Source: Deltaproteobacteria bacterium (GTDB lineage Bacteria > Myxococcota_A > UBA9042 > DTJE01). From it: a stretch of 64,000 nucleotides of DNA. The stretch lies in NCBI GenBank assembly GCA_029555025.1, contig JAKPTZ010000064.1, positions 1 through 64,000 of the forward strand. Reading direction: 5' to 3'. The notes under the pieces were generated by a model. It worked only from the letters and a program-made list of their open reading frames with translations. It made no database searches and was not told where the DNA came from. A program made the translations under genes and the position numbers. Position 1 is the stretch's first letter; each line of letters opens with the position of its first letter. Below are positions 25,062 through 35,081 of this stretch, in pieces.

Positions 25062-27764
25062 ATGCACACGATCCTTCAGAAACACTGGCACCACATTTCA
25101 ACGGAAAATGTCCTTGAGGCTCTTGGTGTAAACCAGGACAAGGGACTGGATCTGTTCGAGATTGGCCACAGGCGCGAGCGGTTCGGCCCCAACAAGTTGA
25201 CCGAGCGACGTGGCCAGGGCCCACTGATTCGCTTCCTGATGCAATTCAACCAGCCCCTGGTCTATATCTTGCTTGCGGCTTCCACCGTGACCCTGTTCCT
25301 TTCCGAGTATGTGGACTCGGCAGTAATTTTTGCAGTCGTGCTTGTCAATTCATTCGTGGGCTTCGTCCAGGAATCCAAGGCGCTCAAGGCCATCAGCGCC
25401 CTTGCGCAAAGCCTGATGAGTGAGGCGACCGTTCTTCGATCCGGCAGGCGCGAAAGGATTCCTTCTTCGGAACTCGTACCCGGGGACATCGTGTTCCTTC
25501 AGTCCGGCGACAAGGTGCCCGCAGACCTGCGCCTGATAACGGTCAGGGATCTTCAGATAAATGAATCGGCGCTGACCGGGGAGTCCGTTCCATCGGCAAA
25601 GGCCGAAGGGGTGCTCGCCGCCGATCTTCCACTCGGAGACCGGCTGAACATGGCCTACTCCTCGACGCTGGTGACCTATGGCACCGGGTCCGGCATTGTC
25701 GTTGCCACTGGCGACCTGACCGAAATCGGTCGGATTTCGGAACTGATCGCCTCGACGAACGTCCTCGCGACTCCCCTGACGAAAAAGATACATGCATTCT
25801 CGAACATGCTGCTGTGGGTCATCCTCGGACTTGCCGGTCTTGCCTTCCTGGCCGGCATGCTTCATGGCCAGAACGCGGTGGACATGTTCATGGCGTCAGT
25901 GGCGCTGGCGGTGAGTGCGATACCGGAGGGACTGCCGGCGGCGGTGACGATCATCATGGCTGCCGGGGTGGCGCGAATGGCCGCCAGACGGGCGATCATC
26001 CGGAAGCTTCCCGCGGTGGAAACGCTTGGAAGCACCACTGTTATCTGTTCAGACAAGACCGGAACGCTGACCCAGAACCAGATGACCGTTCAGTTCATCA
26101 ACGCCGGGGGCCGGCAGTTCTCCGTCACCGGTACGGGATGGGAACCGGCCGGACAGATTCTGTTCGAAGGTGCTCCGGTTGACCTTCAGAATCAGACGGT
26201 TCTGCGCGAATGCCTTTTGGCGGGCCTGCTTGCAAGCGACGCGGAAATTGTAAAGGATGACGGGCAGTTCAAGGCCGTAGGCGACCCGACGGAGGCAGCC
26301 CTGGTTGCGGCCGCACAGAAGACCGGACTCGACCCGCAGAAAGTTCGCCTGGACATGCCGAGGCTGGACACGATTCCCTTCGAATCGCAGCACCAGTATA
26401 TGGCGACCCTGCATGACCGGGGGCCGGACCGGCCGGGAATCGTGTACATAAAAGGATCGCTGGAAAAGATACTCGAACGCTGCCGGGTCGCGATGAGTCC
26501 GGACGGGTCTGCCGAACTCGACACCGATGCAATCCGCCGCGCTGCGGACGATATGGCTGCCCAGGGACTGCGCGTACTGGCTTTCGGGGTCAAGGAACTT
26601 CCCGCAGGGACTCGCCGCATCGACCACCACGATGTCGAGCAGGATGCCGTCTTCCTGGGAATTCAGGCCATGATGGATCCGCCCCGTCCGGAAGCGGCCG
26701 CGGCGATTGCCGCCTGCAGGAAGGCCGGTGTACTGGTGAAGATGATAACAGGAGACCACGCGGTCACGGCGGCGGCGATCGCCGGCCAACTCGGGCTCGG
26801 CAGGGGCAACTCCGCCGCACCGAAGGCTCTGACGGGACGCGAACTGGACGCCCTGTCCGACAGCGAGTTCATTGATGCCGCCGAAGATGTGGACGTCTTT
26901 GCGAGGGTTTCTCCCGAACACAAGCTAAGGCTTGTTGAAGCTCTGCAGGCCCGCGGAAATATCGTCGCGATGACCGGGGACGGTGTCAACGACGCGCCGG
27001 CGCTGAAGCAGGCCAATATCGGGATCGCGATGGCCCTTAACGGTACGGAAGTGGCGCGGGAGGCGGCGGACATGGTGCTTACCGACGACAATTTCGCGAC
27101 CATCGAGGCCGCGGTGGAGGAGGGTCGCGCCGTCTTCGACAACCTGCGCAAGTTCATCGTCTGGACCCTGCCCACGAACGGGGGCGAATGTCTCGTGCTG
27201 CTGATAGCGATTCTGTTCGGCATTACCCTGCCGATACAGCCGCTTCATGTACTGTGGATTAACATGACGACGGCCGCCGTACTGGGCCTTTCCCTGGCCT
27301 TCGAACCGAAAGAGCCGGGGCTGATGAACCGTCCGCCGCAGGATCCGAAGAATCCCATTCTGGACTCCATCCTGATTGGAAGAATCCTTGTTGTTTCGGC
27401 TGTCCTTTGCGCCAGCGCCTTCGCCATGTTCGAATGGCAGATCGCCCGAGGCTTCAGTCTTGCCGAAGCCAGAACCGCCGCCGTCGCCATGATCGTCTGC
27501 GGGGAAATCGCGTACCTTTTCAACTGCCGGTCACTTACAAGGCCCATATTTTCGATCGGACTGCTGTCGAATCCCTGGACGCTGGCCGGAGCCGGCCTGA
27601 TGATTGTGCTGCAACTCGCCTTCACTTATGTCCCGGTGATGAACCGCGTGTTCGAGTCGGCCCCGATCGACATTATCGCCTGGGGCGGAATCGCAGGATT
27701 CAGCCTGCTTCTGGCTGCAATCGTGGCCATTGAAAAAATGGTGCGGGGCAAATCCAGGAAGTGA
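25062..27764 (+). CDS. CtpF-like P2-type cation-transporting ATPase
   Basis: A 900-residue P-type ATPase. It has an N-terminal cation-ATPase domain ([19 protein letters not shown]), an actuator TGES ([14 protein letters not shown]), the M4 motif [10 protein letters not shown], the phosphorylation site DKTGTLT, a nucleotide domain with [11 protein letters not shown], and the hinge [12 protein letters not shown]6 reads [25 protein letters not shown], as in mycobacterial CtpF and related P2 pumps, instead of the NLVTDGLP of SERCA-type Ca2+ pumps. Calcium or another divalent or monovalent cation is exported from the cytoplasm; the ion is uncertain. The start has GGGAGGA nine bases upstream. Confidence 0.93.
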   Translation: MHTILQKHWHHISTENVLEALGVNQDKGLDLFEIGHRRERFGPNKLTERRGQGPLIRFLMQFNQPLVYILLAASTVTLFLSEYVDSAVIFAVVLVNSFVGFVQESKALKAISALAQSLMSEATVLRSGRRERIPSSELVPGDIVFLQSGDKVPADLRLITVRDLQINESALTGESVPSAKAEGVLAADLPLGDRLNMAYSSTLVTYGTGSGIVVATGDLTEIGRISELIASTNVLATPLTKKIHAFSNMLLWVILGLAGLAFLAGMLHGQNAVDMFMASVALAVSAIPEGLPAAVTIIMAAGVARMAARRAIIRKLPAVETLGSTTVICSDKTGTLTQNQMTVQFINAGGRQFSVTGTGWEPAGQILFEGAPVDLQNQTVLRECLLAGLLASDAEIVKDDGQFKAVGDPTEAALVAAAQKTGLDPQKVRLDMPRLDTIPFESQHQYMATLHDRGPDRPGIVYIKGSLEKILERCRVAMSPDGSAELDTDAIRRAADDMAAQGLRVLAFGVKELPAGTRRIDHHDVEQDAVFLGIQAMMDPPRPEAAAAIAACRKAGVLVKMITGDHAVTAAAIAGQLGLGRGNSAAPKALTGRELDALSDSEFIDAAEDVDVFARVSPEHKLRLVEALQARGNIVAMTGDGVNDAPALKQANIGIAMALNGTEVAREAADMVLTDDNFATIEAAVEEGRAVFDNLRKFIVWTLPTNGGECLVLLIAILFGITLPIQPLHVLWINMTTAAVLGLSLAFEPKEPGLMNRPPQDPKNPILDSILIGRILVVSAVLCASAFAMFEWQIARGFSLAEARTAAVAMIVCGEIAYLFNCRSLTRPIFSIGLLSNPWTLAGAGLMIVLQLAFTYVPVMNRVFESAPIDIIAWGGIAGFSLLLAAIVAIEKMVRGKSRK

Positions 27765-27834
27765 CAATCACGCGCCCTTGTCGCTCGTGCCCAGAAGCAG
27801 TTCGGCAGGCACACGACCTTTACGATTCCGATCC

Positions 27835-27863
27835 TTGTCAATTCCTGACCTCTAACCTAAAGT
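27835..27863 (+). promoter_or_regulatory. Putative promoter for nrfHA
   Basis: TTGTCA (27835-27840), a 17-base spacer and TAAAGT (27858-27863) lie 86 bases upstream of the nrfH start. The -10 box matches consensus at four of six positions. Confidence 0.5.
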
Positions 27864-27948
27864 AAAAGGCTGCTGATGCTGATGGACGCACGATGAACCG
27901 CAGAAAGTTCACCGGACGCCTGGCGCCGGCCACAAAAGGGGCCACCAG

Positions 27949-28446
27949 ATGAAGTTTCGCTGGTCCAGGGCCTTGCTGGCCCTTTCAATCCTTGTCGGCG
28001 CGCTGGGCGGCGTGGGCCTGTTCACGTTCAGCTACGCCAACGGCCCGGCGTATCTTGGGAATGATCCCGCCACATGCGCCCAGTGCCACATCATGAACGA
28101 CCAGTTCGACTCGTGGCGCAAGGGACCGCACCACGCGTCGGCGACATGTAACGACTGCCACCTGCCGCCCCAGTTCCCTGGAAAATACGTGGCAAAGGGG
28201 CTGAACGGTTACCACCACTCGATGGGCTTCACTTTCCAGTCCCCGACACCGGACGAGCCGGGCGCCAGGACGGTCTTTCACGAACCAATCCGTATCAAGG
28301 ATTTCAACAGCCAGATTCTTCAGGATAACTGCCTGCGCTGCCATGGCGACATGGTTCACGACATCGTTCGCGGCAGCACTTGGGCGGACGACGCGATCCG
28401 GTGCGTGCATTGCCACAGCGCCGTCGGCCACGGAGCACGGAGGTAA
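27949..28446 (+). CDS. nrfH: Cytochrome c nitrite reductase small subunit (NapC/NirT family)
   Basis: A 165-residue tetraheme quinol dehydrogenase with an N-terminal membrane anchor (LLALSILVGALGGVGLFTFSY). It has four CXXCH motifs: CAQCH, CNDCH, CLRCH and CVHCH. It passes electrons from menaquinol to NrfA on the outer face of the inner membrane. It precedes nrfA by ten bases, and its length is that of NrfH rather than the longer NapC. Confidence 0.95.
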   Translation: MKFRWSRALLALSILVGALGGVGLFTFSYANGPAYLGNDPATCAQCHIMNDQFDSWRKGPHHASATCNDCHLPPQFPGKYVAKGLNGYHHSMGFTFQSPTPDEPGARTVFHEPIRIKDFNSQILQDNCLRCHGDMVHDIVRGSTWADDAIRCVHCHSAVGHGARR

Positions 28447-28456
28447 CGGTTAAAAT

Positions 28457-30019
28457 ATGGAAAAGAAGCTCAAACTCCAGATCGCCGCGTACGCCGTAGT
28501 CGCGGTTGTCACCGCCGTCGCCACGGTGATTATCGCCGCGTTGCTGGTCAACATATTTGACCGCAAGCAGGAGGCGAAAAACCCCTTCCTTAAGGTGGTC
28601 GAGGTCACCGAGGACGACGTTGATCCCGCGAAATGGGGAATGAACTGGCCGCGCCAGTACGACGGCTATCTTCGGACAAGCGAGCCGACCGCCACGAAGT
28701 ATGGCGGTGGCGGCGTGGGGCCGGAAGGTGGACTGCCTCCCCAGAAGGCCGAACGCGACCCATGGCTGACCCGCGTTTTTGCCGGATACCTTTTCGCGGT
28801 CGATTACCGGGACCGGCGCGGCCACGCCTTCATGCTTGAAGACCAGGAAATCACGAAGCGCAACGTGCCCGGCGAAGACAAGCAGTCAGGAAACTGCCTG
28901 CACTGCCATTCATCGATCATGCCGCTGTACCGCGACCTGGGTGAAAAGGAACTGCCGGAAGCCGACAAGTACGACCAGGAACACAAGGGACTGGAACTGG
29001 TCAGCCAGATGGGATACTGGGACGCACACGCAATGCTTGAAAAGACGACCGGTGGAAAGGCTCACCCGGTGTCCTGCGTGGATTGTCACGACCCGGAAAG
29101 CATGGAACTGCGGGTTACAAGGCCGGGATTCATCGGCGGCATAAGGAAACTTGCCGAGTCCGACTCGCCGGTGCCGCACCTGTCAAGTATCGATGCGTGG
29201 CGGCGCGGCAATCGCGACAAACCTTACGATCCCAACACGGACGGCACCCGCCAGGAGATGCGGTCGTTCGTGTGCGGCCAGTGCCACGTTGAATACTTCT
29301 GCGGCAAGGGAATGACCTTGTTCTTCCCGTGGGACAAAGGCCTGAAGGTTGAAGAAATCGAATCGATGTACAACGGCATGCAGGTTCAGGGCAAGGGATT
29401 CAAGGACTGGGTTCACGCCGAGACCGGAATGCCGGTCCTGAAGGCCCAGCATCCCGAATTCGAGATCTGGAGCCAGGGCATCCACGCCCGCAGCGGCGTC
29501 GGTTGTGCGGACTGCCACATGCCTTACAAGCGGGAAGGCGCGCTCAAGGTCTCGGAACACTGGGTTCGCAGCCCTTTGCTTGGGCTGAACCGTTCGTGCG
29601 CGACCTGCCATCCATACGGGGATCAGGAACTTAAGGATCGCGTCGAAGCGATTCAGGATCGTCATTTCGCGTTGATGACCAGGGCCGGCGAATCGGCAGT
29701 GGCGATGCTGGACGCGATCGTGGCACTGAAGAAAACTTACACGGACCAGGCCTGGGCGGACGCGATTCTTGCCGACCCGCAGGTCAGAAAGATCGCCGAA
29801 CTTCAGCGCGCAGCGCAGTGGCGCCTGGACTTCGTGGCAGCCGAAAACTCGATGGGCTTCCACGCGCCCCAGGAAACCGCCCGCATCCTGGCCGAATCGA
29901 TCGACATGTCGCGCCAGGCCCAGGTGCTTGCGGCCAGCCTGCTTCCGCCACCCCCGCCCGTCGAGACGGCCGCCGTCGAACCTGCCGCCGCCCCGCAGCC
30001 GGAAGACCGGGCCAACTGA
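28457..30019 (+). CDS. nrfA: Ammonia-forming cytochrome c nitrite reductase catalytic subunit
   Basis: A 520-residue pentaheme enzyme reducing nitrite to ammonium with six electrons. Heme motifs begin at C147 (CLHCH), C207 (CVDCH), C273 (CGQCH), C350 (CADCH) and C381 (CATCH). The first, active-site heme has CXXCH rather than the CXXCK of the E. coli enzyme; such all-CXXCH forms are known in other NrfA branches. VDYRDRRGH, CHVEYFC and HPEFEIWSQGIHARSGVGCADCHMP carry the catalytic Arg, Tyr and His regions. An uncleaved N-terminal helix (residues 9-33) anchors it. The Ala/Pro-rich tail is extra. No nrfEFG heme lyase is present, consistent with the absence of CXXCK. Confidence 0.95.
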   Translation: MEKKLKLQIAAYAVVAVVTAVATVIIAALLVNIFDRKQEAKNPFLKVVEVTEDDVDPAKWGMNWPRQYDGYLRTSEPTATKYGGGGVGPEGGLPPQKAERDPWLTRVFAGYLFAVDYRDRRGHAFMLEDQEITKRNVPGEDKQSGNCLHCHSSIMPLYRDLGEKELPEADKYDQEHKGLELVSQMGYWDAHAMLEKTTGGKAHPVSCVDCHDPESMELRVTRPGFIGGIRKLAESDSPVPHLSSIDAWRRGNRDKPYDPNTDGTRQEMRSFVCGQCHVEYFCGKGMTLFFPWDKGLKVEEIESMYNGMQVQGKGFKDWVHAETGMPVLKAQHPEFEIWSQGIHARSGVGCADCHMPYKREGALKVSEHWVRSPLLGLNRSCATCHPYGDQELKDRVEAIQDRHFALMTRAGESAVAMLDAIVALKKTYTDQAWADAILADPQVRKIAELQRAAQWRLDFVAAENSMGFHAPQETARILAESIDMSRQAQVLAASLLPPPPPVETAAVEPAAAPQPEDRAN

Positions 30020-30052
30020 TTCTTTAAGAGTTTGAATAACAGAACGGACAGA

Positions 30053-30610
30053 TTATCTGGCGCAGAGTTCGCGGATCAGTTCCAGGCCCTTCTGCTGTTC
30101 GGCTTCAGTCATCTTGCCGGCCTTGATGTAATGAACCTTCTTGTCCTTGCCGATGATAATCACGATGTCCTTGCCATTGGCATCGCCCAGGTTCCATGCG
30201 TTCTTAAGCAGGTGCGACGGGTCGGTCAGGATCAGGGAATTGAACTTCTTCTCCTTGCCGCGAACGACCGATCGGATGATCGCGTTTGCAAGCAGCGTGT
30301 CCTTCATGTTCACGACACCAAGACCGCGGAACTTCGCCAGATCCAGGCCGGACTTGTTCAGCAGCTCGCGGAAAGGTTCGTTCTGGTTCTGGACGTCCGG
30401 GTCGGTGTAGAAGATCGCCAGAACCTTGCTGCCGATGTCCGGAATCTGGGCATCCTTGTCCTTGCTGTCCTTGACCGTGACCGTGCTGACTGTATCGCCC
30501 TTGTTCAGCGCGACCGCCACGGTCGAGGTCATTACGAACGATGCTGCAACGACCAACGCTGCCGCGACGATGAAGCCGCGAATCGAAAGAATCTTGGGTA
30601 CCGAGTTCAT
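30053..30610 (-). CDS. YtfJ-like thioredoxin-fold secreted protein
   Basis: A 185-residue protein with signal peptide (residues 1 to about 34). The ATG at 30610 is chosen because AGGAGGG lies eight bases upstream. The mature part is a small thioredoxin-like fold (KVLAIFYTDPDVQNQNEPFRELLN, DIVIIIGKDKKVHYIKAGKMT) resembling periplasmic YtfJ proteins. No CxxC pair is present in the expected place, so it is probably not a disulfide reductase. It is convergent with nrfA. Confidence 0.68.
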   Translation of the reverse strand: MNSVPKILSIRGFIVAAALVVAASFVMTSTVAVALNKGDTVSTVTVKDSKDKDAQIPDIGSKVLAIFYTDPDVQNQNEPFRELLNKSGLDLAKFRGLGVVNMKDTLLANAIIRSVVRGKEKKFNSLILTDPSHLLKNAWNLGDANGKDIVIIIGKDKKVHYIKAGKMTEAEQQKGLELIRELCAR

Positions 30611-30667
30611 GAAAAGCCCTCCTGGGTCATGTTTACAGGGGGATTCTTGCGCCCGCAGCAAACGGCG

Positions 30668-31399
30668 TCAAGGGGCAGGAACGCGCGATTCCTGCAGCTT
30701 GCGGTAACATTCACTGCGAAGCCACCCGTTTGAATACACTTTGGGGTCAAAGCACTTCACGGCCTCGGGGTCGGCCTTCCAAGCCTTGTAGCAGTCGATT
30801 TCATCTTTCTTCGAGCACGGCTCGGCCAGCACACAGCCACAATCCTCCGGTGTGGGTCCGCATCGCCCGTCAAGGAACTCGGACAAGTTTTCATCGCCCT
30901 TCGGACAGACAAAACGGGGCCCAACCATGCAAGGCCCGACGGTAACCCCGGCAAACGACAGGTTCTTGTCCTTGTAACAATCGGCTGCCGCACGACGCAG
31001 ACGGCACGCCTCGGACTCGGTCGCCCCGCCAAGGCCAAACTGCGGCTGGCCGAACGGCTTGCAATCAACCAGCTTCGAATCGCCGACGCGCCATTCGCAC
31101 TCGGTCGTGGAACCGTTACGGCAACAGATGCTGGACTTCATGAACAGCCGGCACCCGCAGTTCTGGACGGCCGTCAGGTCGAAATCCCAGCAAGTCCCGA
31201 CGTCGGTCAGGTACTGCTGGCCGTTCAGTTCCCTGGTTGGACGATCACCGCCGACGTACTTGCACGCCAGAACCTTTTCGCCGGGAACCGCCGGCGTAAA
31301 GAACTTTTCACAAAGTTCGGTGGAGGGCTTCGCGAAGGCAAACCCGACCCAAAGAATCGTTACCAGCGCACCCAGCACTGCAACAAACCGGAAAAACAT
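30668..31399 (-). CDS. Cys-rich secreted protein of unknown function
   Basis: A 243-residue protein. The start at 31399 gives MFFRFVAVLGALVTILWVGFAFA, a signal peptide, with AGGAG a few bases upstream. The mature part holds more than 20 Cys (CEKFF, CKYV, CWDF, NCGCRLF, ICCRN, CEWRV, DCKPF, CRLRR, CGPTPEDCGC, PCSKK), a disulfide-knotted extracellular or periplasmic protein. No family is recognised. Confidence 0.62.
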   Translation of the reverse strand: MFFRFVAVLGALVTILWVGFAFAKPSTELCEKFFTPAVPGEKVLACKYVGGDRPTRELNGQQYLTDVGTCWDFDLTAVQNCGCRLFMKSSICCRNGSTTECEWRVGDSKLVDCKPFGQPQFGLGGATESEACRLRRAAADCYKDKNLSFAGVTVGPCMVGPRFVCPKGDENLSEFLDGRCGPTPEDCGCVLAEPCSKKDEIDCYKAWKADPEAVKCFDPKVYSNGWLRSECYRKLQESRVPAP

Positions 31400-31601
31400 G
31401 GTCCTGCTCCTGCCGGCCACCCTGCCGGACGGTTTCGGGATGGCCTGATTCTAACCCATGCCGGTACGAATTCGTGTCAACTAAGTCTTCTCGAGCGCCG
31501 GATTCGTGAATCACTTTGCACAAATCATTGAATCAGACGTAGCGCTGGACATTGGATGACGCGTTGCGCGATGATTTGCCAGGCACACCCGGAGCGGGAC
31601 G

Positions 31602-33092
31602 ATGGAAAGAATCCTGATAAAGAACGCAAGAATCGTGGACGTCCAGGCCGGGAAACACCTGCCCGAAGGCACCGGAATTCTGATCGAAGGCGACCGCATC
31701 CAGGCAATGCCGATGCTCGAAGGCCCGGGCGAAAAGCCCGCACTGCCGGGCGACCTGCCGGACTGCCGCGTCATCGACGCCGGCGGCCGAACCCTGATCC
31801 CCGGCATGTTCAACACACACTGCCATCTGCACATGGGCCCACGTGGCATCGTGGGGGCCAGGCAGACGGTCAAGTCCCTGGCCGACTGCATCGACCGCGG
31901 CGTCACGAACATCCGGGACGCGCTGTGCTATGACCTGCGGGACAGCCGGGAGTGGTCAGGGCGGATCGCCAAGGGATCCGTCGCCGGCCCGCGCATCCAG
32001 CAGGCGGTGCACATCAGCATCGAAGGCGGGACGTACGCACCGGTCAGGCACCCGAAAACACTTCTGCAGCTTGCGGCGATCGGTCTGCGGCCCCTGGACT
32101 ACGAACGTGTCGAATCCGGGGTGATAACGCTGCGTCCGGACGCGCCGCCCCAGGATTTCCGGGACGCCGTGAACCGGGCCATCGACCTGCGCGGCGCCGG
32201 GGCAATCAAGCTTTGCGACCAGCCGGAACACTTCCTCTCATACCAGCCGGGCGCGCCCCTGCTGTCACAGGCCCAGCTTGACGCGGCCGTGGACCAGGCA
32301 AGGGTGCGTGGCGTCCCGGCAACCATGCACAACGTTACTGCCGCCGGATTCCGCCGGGCCGTCCGCTCGGGCATGACTTCAACGGCGCACATCCCGCTGG
32401 ACGCGCTCCTGGACCAGGCCGATATCGACGCGTTCATGACCGGACAAACCATGTTCGAGCCGACCCTTTCACTGACGTACTTCCTTTGTTACCACCTTCG
32501 CGGCAGCCGCCTTTGCGGCGACCCCGAAATCGACCGGCTGGACGCAATGCGGTCGCCCACTTACGAACGCGTCATCGACGAATCGTGGATTCCCGAACTG
32601 CGCCCATTCAGGATGGGCATCCACAGGATGCTGGCCGCCGGAAACCCCAAGGTTCTGGGCCTGATCGACGTGGGAACACCATTTAACTACTACCAGCCGA
32701 TAGTCACCACGGGCGCCGAAAACGTGCGCCGCCTGATTGACGCCGGGGCGGCCGCCAGGCTTTCCTGCGGAACGGACGCCGGCGCCTCGAACTGCGGCCC
32801 CGCCGCCATCGACCTTGAAATGACGATGCTGGACTTCGCGCTGAACCGTCCCGGCCGCAATCCCCTGGCTGGCGCCGATTTCCTGCGGACCGCGACAATC
32901 AACAGCGCCCGCAGCCTGGGTCTTGAAGCGGACTTCGGAACGCTGGAGCCCGGCAAGGTGGCCGACATCGCGGTCCTGGACGGCAACCCGCTTGCCGACT
33001 GGAAACTCATCGGACGCCCGGTCGCCGCATTGTTCAAGGCCGGCCGCCTTGTCGTCAACCGCTGTGGACTGCATTTCGATTGCAGAAGTTAG
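31602..33092 (+). CDS. Amidohydrolase family metal-dependent hydrolase
   Basis: A 496-residue TIM-barrel hydrolase related to imidazolonepropionase/dihydroorotase-type enzymes. The metal motif HCHLH (in NTHCHLHMG), the barrel Lys (GAIKLCD), His residues in TMHNVT and STAHIP, and the metal Asp in CGTDAG follow in the expected order. The C-terminal composite domain reads LGTLEPGKVADIAVLDGNPLADW. The substrate is unknown; cytoplasmic because no signal peptide is seen. Confidence 0.88.
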   Translation: MERILIKNARIVDVQAGKHLPEGTGILIEGDRIQAMPMLEGPGEKPALPGDLPDCRVIDAGGRTLIPGMFNTHCHLHMGPRGIVGARQTVKSLADCIDRGVTNIRDALCYDLRDSREWSGRIAKGSVAGPRIQQAVHISIEGGTYAPVRHPKTLLQLAAIGLRPLDYERVESGVITLRPDAPPQDFRDAVNRAIDLRGAGAIKLCDQPEHFLSYQPGAPLLSQAQLDAAVDQARVRGVPATMHNVTAAGFRRAVRSGMTSTAHIPLDALLDQADIDAFMTGQTMFEPTLSLTYFLCYHLRGSRLCGDPEIDRLDAMRSPTYERVIDESWIPELRPFRMGIHRMLAAGNPKVLGLIDVGTPFNYYQPIVTTGAENVRRLIDAGAAARLSCGTDAGASNCGPAAIDLEMTMLDFALNRPGRNPLAGADFLRTATINSARSLGLEADFGTLEPGKVADIAVLDGNPLADWKLIGRPVAALFKAGRLVVNRCGLHFDCRS

Positions 33093-33129
33093 CGCCAAAC
33101 GCCACTTATTGAGACTCAAGTGCAAAGCG

Positions 33130-34647
33130 TCAGGAAATAAACAGGTCCTTGCTGGCGAAGGCGGGGTCGGTGGTCAGGTTGATGCCCAGGCGGCGCAGGC
33201 CGGCCTCGTCGCCGGGTGACGGGATGTGCGTCATGTGCATCTCGCAGCCATTAAGTTCCTTCAACTTGTCCATGGCGATGCCGGCCGTCGGGTTCGTGGT
33301 CGCGCAGATACCCAGCGTGATCATCGTTTCCTTCAAATCCAGGCTGATGTTCTTTTCACGCAGCACGGACTTCTTCAGGGTGCCGATCGACTCGATGATA
33401 TTGGGAGAAAGCAGGTGCAGGTGCTGCGGCAGTCCGGCCAGTTTCTTTATCGCGTTCAGGACCACGGCCGATGCTGCGTGCATCGTCGGCGAGTTATGAC
33501 CGGTCACGATACTTCCATCTGGCAGTTCCAGGGCTGCCCCGCAGCAAACATCGCCACCTGCCATGCCCTCGGTCTCGGCATTCTCTGCGGCGTTGCGGGC
33601 CGGCTGCACCATCGGGCGATCCAGCGGCACGATGTCCATTTCGTTCATCAGCATTTCACAACGCTGAACCGATTCCTTGTCGGCAAGGCCCATCATGTAT
33701 TCGCACGAGTACCTGAAGTAGCGGCGGATGATTTCCTGCTTCGATGCCTGCTGGCAGACCAGGTCGTTGACAATCCCGAAGCCGGCGCGGTTGACGCCCA
33801 TGTCGGTCGGGCTGCGATAGACGGCGTCGTCACCCATGATCCGGGCAAGAATCCTGCGGACGATCGGGAACGCCTCGACGTCGCGGTTGTAATTGACGGC
33901 CTGCTTGCCGTACGCCTCGAGGTGGAACGGATCGATCAGGTTGATGTCGCGCAGGTCGGCAGTGGCGGCCTCGTACGCCACGTTGACCGGATGCTTCAGC
34001 GGCAGGTTCCAGATCGGGAACGTCTCGAACTTTGCGTACCCGGCCCGCACGCCGCGGGCGTGCTCGTGATAGACCTGGGACAGGCACGTCGCCAGCTTGC
34101 CGCTGCCTGGACCGGGGCCGGTCACGATTACCAGCGGACGCGTGGTCTCGATGTACGGGTTCGCGCCGTAACCGCTTGAGCTGACGATCAGATCGACGTC
34201 AGTCGGATATCCCTTGGTGTGGCGGTGCATGAACACCGGCACGCCGCGGCGTTCCAACTTGTCGCGGAAGGCGCAGGCGGCGGGCTGCTCGTCGAACCTG
34301 GTGATAACGACGCCGCGAACCAGGATGCCACGGTCACGCAGGTCATCGATCAGCTTCAACGCATCGAATTCGTACGTAATGCCAAAATCGGCACGAACCT
34401 TGCGCCGCTCGATGTCGCCGGCATAGATGCAGACGATCAGTTCGGCCTGGTCCTTCAGCTTCTGCAGCAGGTGCATCTTCACGTTCGGGTTGAACCCGGG
34501 CAGGATGCGGGCCGCGTGGAAGTCGAATATCAGCTTGCCGCCGAACTCCAGGTAAAGCTTGTTCCCGAACATCTCCGCGCGCTCGAGGATGGCGGCGGTC
34601 TGCTCGTTAAGGTACTTCTCGTTGTCAAATCCAGGGGTTGTGTACAT
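33130..34647 (-). CDS. DUF1846 family protein
   Basis: A 505-residue protein matching the DUF1846 family in length and in its characteristic blocks: FDNEKYLNEQTAAILERAEMFGNKLYLEFGGKL at the start, the Gly-rich loop GPGPGSGKLATCLSQVYHEH, and SSGYGANPYIETTRPLVIVTGPGPGSGK in the middle. The GSGK loop suggests a nucleotide- or phosphate-binding site. The biochemical role of the family is not established; it is soluble and cytoplasmic. It is convergent with the amidohydrolase. Confidence 0.9.
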   Translation of the reverse strand: MYTTPGFDNEKYLNEQTAAILERAEMFGNKLYLEFGGKLIFDFHAARILPGFNPNVKMHLLQKLKDQAELIVCIYAGDIERRKVRADFGITYEFDALKLIDDLRDRGILVRGVVITRFDEQPAACAFRDKLERRGVPVFMHRHTKGYPTDVDLIVSSSGYGANPYIETTRPLVIVTGPGPGSGKLATCLSQVYHEHARGVRAGYAKFETFPIWNLPLKHPVNVAYEAATADLRDINLIDPFHLEAYGKQAVNYNRDVEAFPIVRRILARIMGDDAVYRSPTDMGVNRAGFGIVNDLVCQQASKQEIIRRYFRYSCEYMMGLADKESVQRCEMLMNEMDIVPLDRPMVQPARNAAENAETEGMAGGDVCCGAALELPDGSIVTGHNSPTMHAASAVVLNAIKKLAGLPQHLHLLSPNIIESIGTLKKSVLREKNISLDLKETMITLGICATTNPTAGIAMDKLKELNGCEMHMTHIPSPGDEAGLRRLGINLTTDPAFASKDLFIS

Positions 34648-34833
34648 GTTTGCTCTTGTCCCGGGGAAGCCCGGGCGTTCTCAGGCTGGAATTGTTTTGT
34701 ACGCCGATTCCCGTTTGGACGCAACGGACGATTCGACCCAACGCCAACCTTTGAACAGTTTGTATCGACTGACCGTTTTAAGAAACGAAGACGCCTTCCA
34801 ATCGATAGATGCTTGTGCCCCGTTCTTCATTTC

Positions 34834-34861
34834 ACACACTTAATTGTGTAGAATAGTGTGT
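34834..34861. promoter_or_regulatory. Operator of the vapBC operon
   Basis: ACACACT (34834-34840) and AGTGTGT (34855-34861) form a seven-base inverted repeat separated by 14 bases, with TAGAAT between them as a possible -10 box. The position directly before the antitoxin gene fits autoregulation by the VapB-VapC complex. Confidence 0.72.
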
Positions 34862-34874
34862 GGAGGTGGCGATC

Positions 34875-35081
34875 ATGGCGACAAACCTTGCACTGGATGA
34901 CGAATTGATTGAAGCGGTGAAATCAGCGGGCGGACACAAGACCAAAAAGGCTGCGGTTACGGCAGCGCTTCTGGAGTACCTGAAAGTCCGCGAACGCATG
35001 AAAATTATTGAACTCGCTGGAACCGTGGACTTCGACCCCAACTACGACTACAAGACTGCTCGCCGGAGCAAACAAGCATGA
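34875..35081 (+). CDS. vapB: VapB-type antitoxin
   Basis: A 68-residue protein with an N-terminal ribbon-helix-helix DNA-binding segment (MATNLALDDELIEAVKSAGGHKTKKAAVTAALLEYL) and a C-terminal toxin-wrapping tail (VDFDPNYDYKTARRSKQA). GGAGG lies eight bases upstream of the ATG, preferred over a GTG at 34860. Its stop overlaps the toxin start by four bases (ATGA). Confidence 0.9.
   Translation: MATNLALDDELIEAVKSAGGHKTKKAAVTAALLEYLKVRERMKIIELAGTVDFDPNYDYKTARRSKQA

Noticed and set aside
31501-31512. Short palindrome GATTCGTGAATC
   Set aside because: Five-base arms are too short to stand out in a 200-base intergenic gap and no second copy was seen nearby.
33226-34179. A 317-codon open frame on the plus strand
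   Set aside because: Antisense to the DUF1846 gene, which matches its family along the whole length.
34860-34874. GTG start for the VapB antitoxin
   Set aside because: The ribosome-binding site GGAGG lies after this GTG and before the ATG at 34875, so the ATG is the likely start.
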